From Streptomyces sp. MMG1533 (GTDB lineage Bacteria > Actinomycetota > Actinomycetes > Streptomycetales > Streptomycetaceae): 40,999 nucleotides of DNA. Below the pieces are notes generated by a model. It did no database searches. It had not been told where the DNA came from and worked only from the letters and a program-made list of their open reading frames with translations. A program made the translations under genes and the position numbers. Where the stretch lies: contig NZ_LGDG01000273.1 of the NCBI RefSeq assembly GCF_001279775.1, positions 1-40,999 on the forward strand, in the 5' to 3' direction. Positions 1 through 6,965 of this stretch are shown piece by piece. The stretch's first letter is position 1, and the number at the start of each line of letters is the position of its first letter.

Positions 1-279
1 GCGCCCCGCGCTCCACCCACCGGTACAACTCGTCCAGCCGCACGGCGTGCTCCCCCCAGTCCCCCAGCGGAAACGCCCCCCCGGACAGATCGCCCCGCCG
101 GATCCCCGCCGCGCCCCCCGCCGCTTCCACACCCGGTCCGCGAGATACCAGGACGCCGTCTCCAGCGCCCCGCGCTCCACCCACCGGTACAGCTCGTCCA
201 GCCGCACGGCGGGCTCGCCCCAGTCCCCGAGCGGAAACGCCCGCCCGGTCAGATCGCCCGGCCGCAGCCCGGCCGCGCC
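1..279. repeat. Diverged direct duplication, 164-base offset
   Basis: Positions 1-115 and 165-279 align with about ten substitutions. Several differences are synonymous in the coding frame of each copy (for example CTC/CTG, CTG/TTG, GGC/GGG), and both copies keep LDELYRWVERGA. The offset is not a multiple of three, so the two copies cannot be read in one frame. Confidence 0.85.
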
Positions 280-333
280 CTCGCCCCGGCCGTCCTGAGG
301 CGGACCCTCGGGCTGCATCTCCGGCTGACCCAC
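1..333 (-). CDS. SLATT-domain-like membrane protein, 5' part only, frame disrupted by an internal duplication
   Basis: The first in-frame start is GTG at 333, preceded on the minus strand by an AGGGAG ribosome binding site. The reading begins with a Gly/Pro-rich stretch, then LTGRAFPLGDWGEP, LDELYRWVERGALETASWYL and DRVWKRR. This resembles the N-terminus of Streptomyces SLATT-domain proteins that I recall beside ybaB; the two transmembrane helices expected next would lie outside the window. About 164 bases further on the same segment recurs about 90% identical (1-115 against 165-279) in another frame, so the 333 frame reads into nonsense after residue 65. A second GTG at 130 opens the frame of the second copy. 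Either the gene starts at 130 and the first copy is a remnant, or the gene is broken, or the assembly is wrong here. Family assignment is from memory and moderate. Confidence 0.5.
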   Translation of the reverse strand, partial: MGQPEMQPEGPPQDGRGEGAAGLRPGDLTGRAFPLGDWGEPAVRLDELYRWVERGALETASWYLADRVWKRRGARRGSGGAICPGGRFRWGTGGSTPCGWTSCTGGWSAGR

Positions 334-345
334 CCGGCACTCCCT

Positions 346-379
346 ACCCTGATCCCGACCGAACCCTGATCCCGACCGA
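346..379. repeat. Perfect 17-base tandem repeat, two copies
   Basis: The unit ACCCTGATCCCGACCGA occurs twice head to tail just upstream of the SLATT-like gene start. Positions 334-616 otherwise hold no convincing gene, only small inverted repeats (GTGAC/GTCAC around 390-416). The divergent promoters of the SLATT-like gene and of ybaB should lie here, but I could not assign them. Confidence 0.7.
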
Positions 380-616
380 TCACGTTCTGTGACACGGCAC
401 GCGTCACACCGTGACGCCTGGTGCTGATGCGCCGCATCCTTCCTACCGCCCAATGGGTGGCGAAGGCGTAGCTTTCGTCTCTTTTCCGCCCGGAAGAGTC
501 CCTTGATCAGGTATAGGATTCCCGGCCCACTCACTCGAAAGAGTGCTGGGGCGATGCCTGCCGGGAGCACGTAGGCTCGTGCTGACGGGAACTCCGTACA
601 GACCAAGGAGCTGATC

Positions 617-961
617 GTGATCCCCGGTGGTGGCCAGCCCAACATGCAGCAGCTGCTGCAGCAGGCCCAGAAGATGCAACAGGACCTGGCGAACGCGCAG
701 GAGGAACTCGCCAGGACCGAGGTCGACGGCCAGGCAGGCGGCGGCTTGGTACGGGCCACCGTCACCGGCGCCGGCGAGCTCCGCGCGCTGAAGATCGACC
801 CGAAGGCGGTGGACCCGGACGACACCGAGACCCTCGCCGACCTGGTCGTGGCGGCCGTACAGGCGGCCAACGAGAACGCGCAGACCCTCCAGCAGCAGAA
901 GCTCGGCCCGCTGGCCCAGGGCCTCGGAGGCGGCAGTGGCATCCCCGGTCTGCCGTTCTAG
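617..961 (+). CDS. ybaB: YbaB/EbfC family nucleoid-associated protein
   Basis: A 114-residue protein starting at GTG 617, chosen because AAGGAG lies 7 bases upstream and because the product then begins just ahead of the conserved core [19 protein letters not shown]. The Gln/Met-rich amphipathic helix, then the strand-rich centre ([21 protein letters not shown]) and the C-terminal helix ([17 protein letters not shown]) are the normal YbaB layout, and length is typical. Family members are dimeric DNA-binding proteins; the exact role is unsettled. The gene lies directly upstream of recR, an arrangement conserved from Gram-negatives to actinobacteria, which supports both calls. Confidence 0.95.
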   Translation: MIPGGGQPNMQQLLQQAQKMQQDLANAQEELARTEVDGQAGGGLVRATVTGAGELRALKIDPKAVDPDDTETLADLVVAAVQAANENAQTLQQQKLGPLAQGLGGGSGIPGLPF

Positions 962-1096
962 CGGCCTCCACCGGCGCCGCCGGTCACACCCGGTAACCCC
1001 GGGTTGCACCAAACCGGTGCCCGACCTGCCTTTCTAAGACGGGCACCGGCCAACTACCGTACGTACAGAAGGAACCCAGGAAGGACGGGCAGTCCG

Positions 1097-1696
1097 TTGT
1101 ACGAAGGCGTGGTCCAGGACCTCATCGACGAACTGGGGCGGCTGCCCGGCGTCGGTCCCAAGAGCGCGCAGCGGATCGCCTTCCACATCCTCCAGGCGGA
1201 ACCGACGGACGTACGGCGTCTCGCGCAGTGCCTGATGGAGGTCAAGGCGAAGGTCCGCTTCTGCGCGACCTGCGGCAACGTCGCACAGGAGGAGCTGTGC
1301 AACATCTGCCGTGACCCACGCCGCGATCTCTCGGTGATCTGCGTGGTCGAGGAACCGAAGGACGTCGTGGCGATCGAGCGCACGCGCGAGTTCCGGGGCA
1401 AGTACCACGTCCTGGGCGGCGCGATCAGCCCGATCGAGGGAGTCGGCCCCGACGACCTGCGCATAAGGGAACTCCTGGCGCGTCTCGCGGACGGCACGGT
1501 CACCGAGCTGATCCTCGCCACGGACCCGAATCTCGAAGGCGAGGCGACGGCCACGTACCTCGCCCGCATGATCAAGCCCATGGGCCTCAAGGTCACCCGC
1601 CTGGCCAGCGGCCTCCCGGTGGGTGGCGACCTGGAATACGCGGACGAGGTGACCCTCGGCCGTGCCTTCGAGGGGAGACGACTCCTAGATGTCTGA
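1097..1696 (+). CDS. recR: Recombination mediator RecR
   Basis: The product is 199 residues from TTG 1097, the family's usual length, beginning MYEGVVQDL; an AGGAAGGA ribosome site lies about 12 bases upstream. An in-frame start at 1004 would add 31 residues unlike RecR and is rejected. A helix-hairpin-helix ([18 protein letters not shown], about 13-30) is followed by a four-cysteine zinc finger (C56, C59, C68, C71) and a Toprim domain from about 79 ([33 protein letters not shown]). RecR with RecF/RecO helps load RecA on gapped single-stranded DNA. It overlaps the next gene by 8 bases, so translation is probably coupled. Confidence 0.97.
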   Translation: MYEGVVQDLIDELGRLPGVGPKSAQRIAFHILQAEPTDVRRLAQCLMEVKAKVRFCATCGNVAQEELCNICRDPRRDLSVICVVEEPKDVVAIERTREFRGKYHVLGGAISPIEGVGPDDLRIRELLARLADGTVTELILATDPNLEGEATATYLARMIKPMGLKVTRLASGLPVGGDLEYADEVTLGRAFEGRRLLDV

Positions 1697-2348
1697 CGCC
1701 ACGCTGCACGCGACAGCCCAGCAACCCGACGACTTCGCGGTCCAGATCGCGGACCAGGTCGAGAGCTTCCTGGTGGCCGTCACGGAGGTCGCGAAGGGCG
1801 ACGAGCCGGACTCGGCGGTCCCCTTCCTCCTCCTGGAGGTCTCCCAGCTCCTCCTGGCCGGCGGCCGCCTCGGCGCCCACGAGGACATCCTCCCCGACGA
1901 GCGCTACGAACCGGACCTGGGCCCGGAAGCCGACGTGGACGACCTGCGCGAGAACCTCGCCCGCCTTCTCGAACCCATCGACGTCTACTCCGAGGTCTTC
2001 GACCCCTACGAGCCCCGCAAGGCCCCGGTCCCGGCCCGTATCTCCGACGACCTCACCGACGTCATCACCGACCTCCGTCACGGCATGGCCCACTACAAGG
2101 CCGGCCGCACCACGGAGGCCATGTGGTGGTGGCAGTTCTCCTACTTCTCCAACTGGGGCTCCACGGCGTCGGCGACGCTGCGCGCGCTGCAGTCGGTGGT
2201 GGCGCATGTGCGGCTCAACCAGCCCCTGGAGGAGCTGGACGGCCTCGACACCGACCAGGCAATGGGCGACGACACGCTGGAGTTCGAGGCGGGCCGCGTG
2301 ATGGCGGAGGAGATCGGCGGACCGCTGGGCCTGCACCAGCCCCAGTAA
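1689..2348 (+). CDS. DUF5063 domain-containing protein
   Basis: A 219-residue acidic cytoplasmic protein with no signal peptide or membrane helix. The DUF5063 pattern is visible in order: a helical N-terminal part ([20 protein letters not shown]), [19 protein letters not shown], and a tryptophan-rich segment [25 protein letters not shown] near residue 145. It starts inside the end of recR (8-base overlap) and so belongs to the ybaB-recR operon. In Streptomyces this neighbour is commonly conserved, but no function is established; involvement in recombination would be a guess from context. Confidence 0.85.
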   Translation: MSDATLHATAQQPDDFAVQIADQVESFLVAVTEVAKGDEPDSAVPFLLLEVSQLLLAGGRLGAHEDILPDERYEPDLGPEADVDDLRENLARLLEPIDVYSEVFDPYEPRKAPVPARISDDLTDVITDLRHGMAHYKAGRTTEAMWWWQFSYFSNWGSTASATLRALQSVVAHVRLNQPLEELDGLDTDQAMGDDTLEFEAGRVMAEEIGGPLGLHQPQ

Positions 2349-2384
2349 CCCGCCGTCAGCCCCGCTACCAGCCGTCAGTACCCG

Positions 2385-4097
2385 CTACCCGCAGTCGCCG
2401 CCCGGGTCCGAGGGCGTCGGCTGCGGAACCGGAGTCTCCTCAACGGGTGCGGGATCCACGGGAGTCGGGGTGACGGGATCCGGCTCGGGCGTGGTCTCGG
2501 GCAACGGCACCACCGGGGTTTCGGGCTCCGGGGTTTCCGTAACTGGCGCCTCGGGGGCGGGAGTCTCGGTGACGGGAGTCTCCGTTACGGGAGTCTCGGG
2601 TTCCGGGGCTTCCGTGTGGGGGGTTTCCGTCTCCGGTGCCTCGGTGGCAGGGGTTTCGGGTTCCGGGGTTTCGGCGGCCGGAGTCTCCGTTACGGGAGTC
2701 TCGGTGACGGGAGTTTCAGTGACGGGAGTTTCAGTGACGGGAGTCTCGGGTTCCGGGGCTTCCGTCTGAGGGGTCTCCGTTTCCGGGACCTCGGCGGCCG
2801 GGGGCACTACGGCGACCGGGGTTTCGGCTTCCGGGGCCTCGCCGTCCGGAGCCTCTGCCTGCGGGAGCTCGGTCTCAGGGGCCCCGCCCCCGGCCGTCTC
2901 GCGCTCCTCCCCTTCCCCTTGCTCTGCCCCCTGTTGGGCCCCTGAAGGCGCCGACTCCGCGTTCTCCGCGTTCCCCGTGCCTCCCGTCGGCTCATCGGCC
3001 GCCCGCAGCAGGACCGAGGTGCCACGGGTCGAACCGACGCCGTCGGCCGTTCCGGCGGATGTGCCGCGGTCCTCGGTCGCTTCCGCGGCCGGGCCCTGCG
3101 GCGGTTGAGCCACCGGCACCTTCGCCACCGGAGCCTCGGCCACCGGCACCTTCTCCGACGGAACCGGAACCGAAGAGGGGTCGAGTGCGCCGAGCGAGAT
3201 GAGGATCGCAACGGCAAGACCCGTCACGGTCGCTCCGGCCCCGACCGCGGCCGGCACCTTCGAGCCACCGGTCACGGCATCGCGTACCCCGTGCAGCAGC
3301 CCGCCGCCCTGCCCGCCCGCCGTGACCGCGGCACCGGCGGACCCGGCGGCGAACGGCAGGAGGAACTTGCCCGCGCCGCCCAGCACGAACACGAGCAGCG
3401 CCGGACCGACGAGCGCGGGCAGCCGGTTGTTGGCGTGGACCAGGACCGCGAGCCGCCCGCGGCAGTCGTCGCACGCGTCCACGTGGCCGAGCAGGCGCTC
3501 GGACTGCCGCGACGTCGCGCTACCGCGCACATAGGCGGGCATACGCGCCCAGTGGACCTGACACGCGGGGTCGTCGGGAGCGCCGGTCTGCACCTGTAGG
3601 AAGGCCTGCCGCATGCCCTCGCGGGCCCGGTGCAGCAGCACCGCCGTCGCGCCCTGGTTGGACCCGATCTGCGAGCCGACCGCCGCCAGCGGCTGTCCCT
3701 CCGCCTCGGCCAGCCACAGCGCCTTCACCCAGCGCTCGGGCAACTGCCCCAGCACGCGCACCAGCAGGTCGACGGAGGACACCTGCTCGGCCGGGTCGGC
3801 AGGGTCGTCCCGGTGCGTGCCGCGCTCGACCTGCTCGGGGACCTGCGGATCCCGCGGGGTCTCGCGTACGGCGCTCCCGGCGGCGGTCGCGAGGTGTCGC
3901 ACCGTCGTCATGAGATACGCGGGGACGTTGTCGATCTCGTGCCCGGCGGACAGCCGCCGCCACACGCGGAAGTGCGCCTCGGCGACGAGATCCTCGGCGG
4001 CCCAGGCGTTCTTGGTGAGCGAGCGTGCGTACGCGACGAGGCGGGGTTGCTGTTCCTCGTAGAGCCGGGCGTACGTGGCGGTGGCACCGTCGTTCAT
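2385..4097 (-). CDS. Membrane-tethered ECF-type sigma factor with fused zinc-finger and Thr/Glu/Pro repeat tail
   Basis: A 570-residue one-piece regulator. Residues 10-75 are sigma region 2 (LYEEQQPRLVAYARSLTKN, VAEAHFRVWRRL, YLMTTVRHLA); 110-168 are region 4 (VLGQLPERWVKALWLAEAEGQ, GSNQGATAVLLHRAREGMRQ). A zinc-finger anti-sigma-like segment follows (C179, then H205-x3-C209-x2-C212), then membrane helices at about 226-250 and 285-304. After about 310 the chain is a low-complexity extracellular-type tail rich in Pro, Glu and Thr, with tandem TETPV/ETPEP units from about 430 to the end. Sigma/zinc-finger/TM fusions are a known minority of ECF families. The fusion suggests that the sigma factor stays membrane-bound until released. 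The start ATG 4097 has no ribosome site but a promoter right next to it. Confidence 0.85.
   Translation of the reverse strand: MNDGATATYARLYEEQQPRLVAYARSLTKNAWAAEDLVAEAHFRVWRRLSAGHEIDNVPAYLMTTVRHLATAAGSAVRETPRDPQVPEQVERGTHRDDPADPAEQVSSVDLLVRVLGQLPERWVKALWLAEAEGQPLAAVGSQIGSNQGATAVLLHRAREGMRQAFLQVQTGAPDDPACQVHWARMPAYVRGSATSRQSERLLGHVDACDDCRGRLAVLVHANNRLPALVGPALLVFVLGGAGKFLLPFAAGSAGAAVTAGGQGGGLLHGVRDAVTGGSKVPAAVGAGATVTGLAVAILISLGALDPSSVPVPSEKVPVAEAPVAKVPVAQPPQGPAAEATEDRGTSAGTADGVGSTRGTSVLLRAADEPTGGTGNAENAESAPSGAQQGAEQGEGEERETAGGGAPETELPQAEAPDGEAPEAETPVAVVPPAAEVPETETPQTEAPEPETPVTETPVTETPVTETPVTETPAAETPEPETPATEAPETETPHTEAPEPETPVTETPVTETPAPEAPVTETPEPETPVVPLPETTPEPDPVTPTPVDPAPVEETPVPQPTPSDPGGDCG
2470..2900. 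repeat. 15-base-period tandem repeats encoding the Thr/Glu/Pro tail
   Basis: Units such as GTGACGGGAGTTTCA repeat head to tail (clearest at 2700-2755) with interspersed variants. They lie in the 3' part of the sigma fusion gene on the minus strand and encode TETPV-type pentapeptides. Such repeats are prone to copy-number change in multiples of five residues. The Gly/Ser/Val open frame on the plus strand here is a shadow. Confidence 0.8.
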
Positions 4098-4105
4098 GCG
4101 AGGAG

Positions 4106-4134
4106 TTTGTAATCCGCATTCGTAAATGTCTCAA
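4106..4134 (-). promoter_or_regulatory. Leaderless promoter of the sigma fusion gene
   Basis: On the minus strand TTGAGA (4134-4129) is followed by a 17-base spacer and TACAAA (4111-4106). The ATG at 4097 begins 9 bases after the -10 box, where the transcript should start, and there is no Shine-Dalgarno sequence. This fits leaderless translation, common in actinobacteria. The region is also unusually AT-rich for the window. Confidence 0.6.
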
Positions 4135-4218
4135 CTAATTCCCAAAACGTGCCGCAGCTCACACTGTTCGACTCCGGAAACGGCGTAATCAGGGAGCCCT
4201 CCGCACGCTCTCAGAGGC

Positions 4219-4632
4219 ATGAACATCACCCTGGAACAGCCTGTGGGCGCCAGCCTGGTCACCTCCGACGACCAGGAGCGCGCGGTACCGGCCACTCTCC
4301 GCTACACCTCCGCCGACCCTCTCGCCGTGCACCTCGACTTCCCGGCCCATGTCACGCTCGACGGCGAGGAAGTGACCTGGACCTTCGCCCGAGCGCTGCT
4401 GGAAGAGGGACTCGGCACCGCCGCCGGGATCGGCATCGTGCACATCCGGCCCTCGGGACAGTTCCGCACGGTCGTGGAGTTCCACTCGCCGCAGGGCGTC
4501 GCGATGATCCGGTTCGACACGCTCGTCCTGCGCCGCTTCCTGTTGCGCACGTACACCGTGGTCGAGCCGGGCAGCGAGGTCGTGGGCGTGGTCCTCGACC
4601 AGGGCCTCACGTCGCTGTTCGGCGCAAACTGA
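4219..4632 (+). CDS. SsgA-like protein (SALP), sporulation and cell division regulator family
   Basis: A 137-residue protein of normal SsgA-family length with the family's segments: an N-terminal strand region (LEQPVGASLV), RYTSADPLAVHLDFPAHVTLDGEEVTWTFARALLEEGL, GDV-like GIVHIRPSG, VVEFHSPQGVAMIRFDTLVLRRFLLRTYTVV and a C-terminal acidic or short end. SALPs occur only in morphologically complex actinobacteria and act in septum-site control and spore wall formation. It cannot be matched to a numbered SsgA-SsgG paralogue by sight. ATG 4219 follows CAGAGG closely. The gene stands alone, divergent from the sigma fusion gene. Confidence 0.9.
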   Translation: MNITLEQPVGASLVTSDDQERAVPATLRYTSADPLAVHLDFPAHVTLDGEEVTWTFARALLEEGLGTAAGIGIVHIRPSGQFRTVVEFHSPQGVAMIRFDTLVLRRFLLRTYTVVEPGSEVVGVVLDQGLTSLFGAN

Positions 4633-4719
4633 TGAGCGCCGCGTGCAGTTGGGCACGGGCAAAAGCCCATGCCCGTCGTGACCGGGAAGCGGAAGCCGGC
4701 GGGGTACCGACTGAGCTGG

Positions 4720-5454
4720 TCACAGCCCCCACACCCCCTTTCCCAACGCCGTGACCCCGCCCGCCAACGCCAGCGACAGCACCAGCAAACGGGCTCGTTC
4801 CTCCGGCATCCGTCCCGCGAGCCCCCTGCCGATCACTCCGCCCACGGCCATCGCCGCGACGACGGCCACCCACCTCGGCGTACTCAGCTGCGGCACCCCG
4901 TTCGACGCCACGGAGAACGCGTTCACCACCACCCCGTAGAACTGTGCGTTGGGCACGAACTCGCTCACCGTCCAACCGGCGTTGACCGCGTACAGGGAAA
5001 CCGGTGGCCCGCCCACCCCCGCCGCCGAGTTCATGAAGCCGCCCACGGCACCGGCCGCCAGAGCACCCCGCGTGCCTCGCAGCGCCGGCACGCGAGCGCC
5101 GCGCATCACCAACACCACGGCCGCCGTCACCAACCCGCCCATGACCAACAGCAGTACCGGCTCCGGCAGTTGACGTGTCAGCCACGTCCCCGCCGGCACC
5201 GTGCACGCCGCCGCCAGGCACAAGGGCACCATCGCGCCCGGCCGTACCCGCCGCCAGCCGCCCGCGAGCCCCACGACACTGATGGCCCCGGCGGCACAGT
5301 TGGCGAGGACGACCCCCTCGGCCGGTCCGATCAGCAGCACGAGCGCAGGAACGGCGACCAGGGCGAAGCCCATGCCGGTGAGCCACTGCACGGACGATCC
5401 GAGCAGCACGATCGCCGCCAGCAGTACGTCCCCCACCCACCCGCTCGTCGCCAT
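4720..5454 (-). CDS. TauE/SafE family sulfite/anion exporter-like permease
   Basis: About 244 residues, nearly all membrane helices (about eight), with the duplicated family signature: VLLGSSVQWLTGMGFALVAVPALVLLIGP in the first half and GAVGGFMNSAAGVGGPPVSLYAVN in the second. Family members export sulfite, sulfoacetate or related organic anions; the substrate here is unknown. I start at ATG 5454 because GGAG lies 12 bases upstream; ATGs at 5463 and 5466 and a TTG at 5490 are also in frame. It is divergent from the small membrane protein at 5531, with about 75 bases between. Confidence 0.85.
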   Translation of the reverse strand: MATSGWVGDVLLAAIVLLGSSVQWLTGMGFALVAVPALVLLIGPAEGVVLANCAAGAISVVGLAGGWRRVRPGAMVPLCLAAACTVPAGTWLTRQLPEPVLLLVMGGLVTAAVVLVMRGARVPALRGTRGALAAGAVGGFMNSAAGVGGPPVSLYAVNAGWTVSEFVPNAQFYGVVVNAFSVASNGVPQLSTPRWVAVVAAMAVGGVIGRGLAGRMPEERARLLVLSLALAGGVTALGKGVWGL

Positions 5455-5530
5455 GATCGGCATCATCTCCGGTGCGAAGCACCGGGCCAACCCTCTGCGC
5501 CTCGGCCGTCCCGGGCGCCATCATGGCCGT

Positions 5531-5959
5531 ATGACAGGGCAGTTGAAGGCGCTGATGTGGACGGGGATCGGGCTCTGTGCCGCGGGAGCGGCGGGGCTCG
5601 TCGTGGGCGGTGTGCTGGACGTCGACGCGGCGGATCCGTGGGCGAGTGTGGCCGGGGGAGCGGCGGGGCTGGTGGGGCTGGCGCTCACCATTTACGCCCT
5701 GTTCTCGGGAGCCTCCGGAGCCTCCGGAGCCCCGGGGGCGTCGGTCACCGCGCGTGGTGCGCGGTCCGTCGCCGCGGGCGGGAACATCGGGGCGGTGGCC
5801 ACGGGCGACGGAGCAGTCCTGCCCGCGCCGCCTGCGACACCCTCCGCCGCCCCCGGCGCTCCGCAGGCCCGGAACGTGACCGCCCCCGGCGAGCGTTCCA
5901 TCGCCGCAGGCGGTGACATCGGCTCCGCGTCGACCGGCGACGGGCCGCCCATGGTGTAG
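5531..5959 (+). CDS. Small two-helix membrane protein with repeated RS(V/I)AAGG(N/D)IG motif
   Basis: A 142-residue protein starting at ATG 5531. Two hydrophobic helices occupy roughly residues 7-26 and 36-60. After a short Gly/Ala/Ser linker two copies of a 21-residue motif follow, with cores RSVAAGGNIG and RSIAAGGDIG, each ending in TGDG, separated by a Pro/Ala linker. I recall similar S-x-A-x-G-G-x-I-x-x-x-x-TGD segments in other Streptomyces hypothetical and signalling proteins, but no function. The stop codon lies in a perfect 22-base palindrome. No family name is claimed. Confidence 0.7.
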   Translation: MTGQLKALMWTGIGLCAAGAAGLVVGGVLDVDAADPWASVAGGAAGLVGLALTIYALFSGASGASGAPGASVTARGARSVAAGGNIGAVATGDGAVLPAPPATPSAAPGAPQARNVTAPGERSIAAGGDIGSASTGDGPPMV

Positions 5960-5972
5960 CCGGCTACACCAT
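5951..5972. terminator. Perfect 22-base palindrome over a stop codon, possible terminator
   Basis: The 11-base arm ATGGTGTAGCC is followed without a gap by its exact reverse complement. The TAG stop of the membrane protein gene (5957-5959) lies in the left arm. As RNA it would form a hairpin with a tiny loop. There is no T-tract, so intrinsic termination is uncertain; a protein binding site is the alternative. Confidence 0.6.
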
Positions 5973-6018
5973 CTCTTCGGGAGAGCACTCCCTCGTGGCG
6001 GCGGCCGGAAAACGGAAT

Positions 6019-6040
6019 GGTTGAGGGCATAAGGTCAACC
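6019..6040. promoter_or_regulatory. Inverted repeat upstream of the 60-residue membrane protein gene
   Basis: GGTTGA and TCAACC form a 6-base inverted repeat with a 10-base spacer, 36 bases before the ATG at 6076. Position suits an operator, but the arms are short and chance occurrence is possible. Confidence 0.3.
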
Positions 6041-6075
6041 GGCCCGCAACGGCCCTCACCCCCAAGGACATCGCC

Positions 6076-6258
6076 ATGAAGTCGCTGCTCTCCTCCAAGC
6101 CCGCCCTGTGGTTCCTCTTCCTGTTCAACCTCGCCGTCGCCGCGGTCGCGCCGTTCGCCGTGGACGGGGCGCAGGGTGTCATGACGGCCGTCGGGATGGG
6201 CGTAGTGTCCATGGGCGCCGGGGTGAGCCTGCTGCGGAGTCGGCAGAGCGCCGCGTAA
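6076..6258 (+). CDS. Small hypothetical membrane protein, 60 residues
   Basis: The product is two hydrophobic helices (PALWFLFLFNLAVAAVAPFAV and VMTAVGMGVVSMGAGVSLL) with a positively charged C-terminus LLRSRQSAA. AAGGA lies 8 bases before ATG 6076 and codon usage is typical of the chromosome, which support a real gene. No family recognised. It lies between two unrelated plus-strand genes without close spacing to either. Confidence 0.65.
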   Translation: MKSLLSSKPALWFLFLFNLAVAAVAPFAVDGAQGVMTAVGMGVVSMGAGVSLLRSRQSAA

Positions 6259-6414
6259 CCGCACCCCTACGGAACGTCAATTGGCAGAGTCCTGTCTCTG
6301 CCCTGTATCTCGGCTGCACGGGCCCTAACCAGCGGAAAGAGAGTCTGGAGTCACTCCACACCGCAGCGAACGCGGAGGGAGAAACCCCACCTCGCACTAC
6401 CGCTGGAGACCACG

Positions 6415-6909
6415 ATGACCCGTCGTTCCATAACCAAGCGCGCAGCCATCGTCGCCGCCACCGCCGCCGTCGCCGTCGGCACCATCACCGCCGGCGTCAG
6501 CCTGGCCGGCTCGGACTCGAAGCCGAGCAAGAAGCAGATCGCCGCCCTGTTCGACGGCTGGAACGCCGCCCTGCAGACCGGTGACTCGGACAAGGTGGCG
6601 GACCTGTACGCGAAGAACGCGGTCCTCCTGCCCACCGTCTCCAACCAGGTCCGCACCGACCGTGCCGAGATCGTCGACTACTTCAACCACTTCATGGAGA
6701 ACAAGCCGGTCGGCAAGAAGATCGACACGATCGTGAACGTCCTCGACAGCAACTCCGCCATCGACACCGGCGTCTACGAGTTCACGCTCACCGACCACGA
6801 CACCGGCGAGAAGCGCGTCGTCGAGGCGCGGTACACGTACGCGTACGAGAAGATCGACGGCGAGTGGCTGATCGTCAACCACCACTCCTCGGCGATGCCG
6901 GAGAGCTGA
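6415..6909 (+). CDS. Secreted SgcJ/EcaC (DUF4440-like) family protein
   Basis: A 164-residue protein with a typical signal peptide: MTRRSITKRA, then a hydrophobic run ending near residue 31. The mature part is one NTF2-like alpha+beta barrel: KKQIAALFDGWNAALQTGDSDKVADLYAKNAVLLPT, then RAEIVDYFNHFM, YEFTLTDHDTGEKRVVEARYTYAYEKIDGEWLIVNHHSS. This matches the SgcJ/EcaC family related to the CaMKII association domain. Such proteins dimerise and bind small molecules; no catalytic function can be assigned. It ends 48 bases before the convergent histidine kinase stop, across a tandem repeat. Confidence 0.85.
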   Translation: MTRRSITKRAAIVAATAAVAVGTITAGVSLAGSDSKPSKKQIAALFDGWNAALQTGDSDKVADLYAKNAVLLPTVSNQVRTDRAEIVDYFNHFMENKPVGKKIDTIVNVLDSNSAIDTGVYEFTLTDHDTGEKRVVEARYTYAYEKIDGEWLIVNHHSSAMPES

Positions 6910-6911
6910 GC

Positions 6912-6965
6912 CTCACCGGTCGAGCCCTCACCGGTCGAGCCCTCACCGGTCGAGCCCTCACCGGT
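6912..6965. repeat. 15-base tandem repeat between convergent genes
   Basis: Three exact copies of CTCACCGGTCGAGCC plus a partial fourth fill the gap between the SgcJ-like stop (6909) and the histidine kinase stop (6958-6960). The last partial unit contains that stop codon, so the array looks like a tandem duplication of the kinase gene's 3' end. Each unit contains the palindrome ACCGGT. Confidence 0.9.

Noticed and set aside
334..616. SRP RNA or tRNA near the ybaB locus
   Set aside because: I looked because these RNAs can lie near dnaX-recR loci, but no tRNA cloverleaf or SRP GGAA tetraloop region could be found.
1004..1096. Longer RecR starting at 1004
   Set aside because: The 31 added residues are unlike RecR, and TTG 1097 gives the standard 199-residue MYEG start.
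2470..2769. Gly/Ser/Val repeat protein on the plus strand
   Set aside because: Mirror of the Thr/Glu/Pro repeat DNA of the sigma fusion gene; lacks a ribosome site and folds into no known family.
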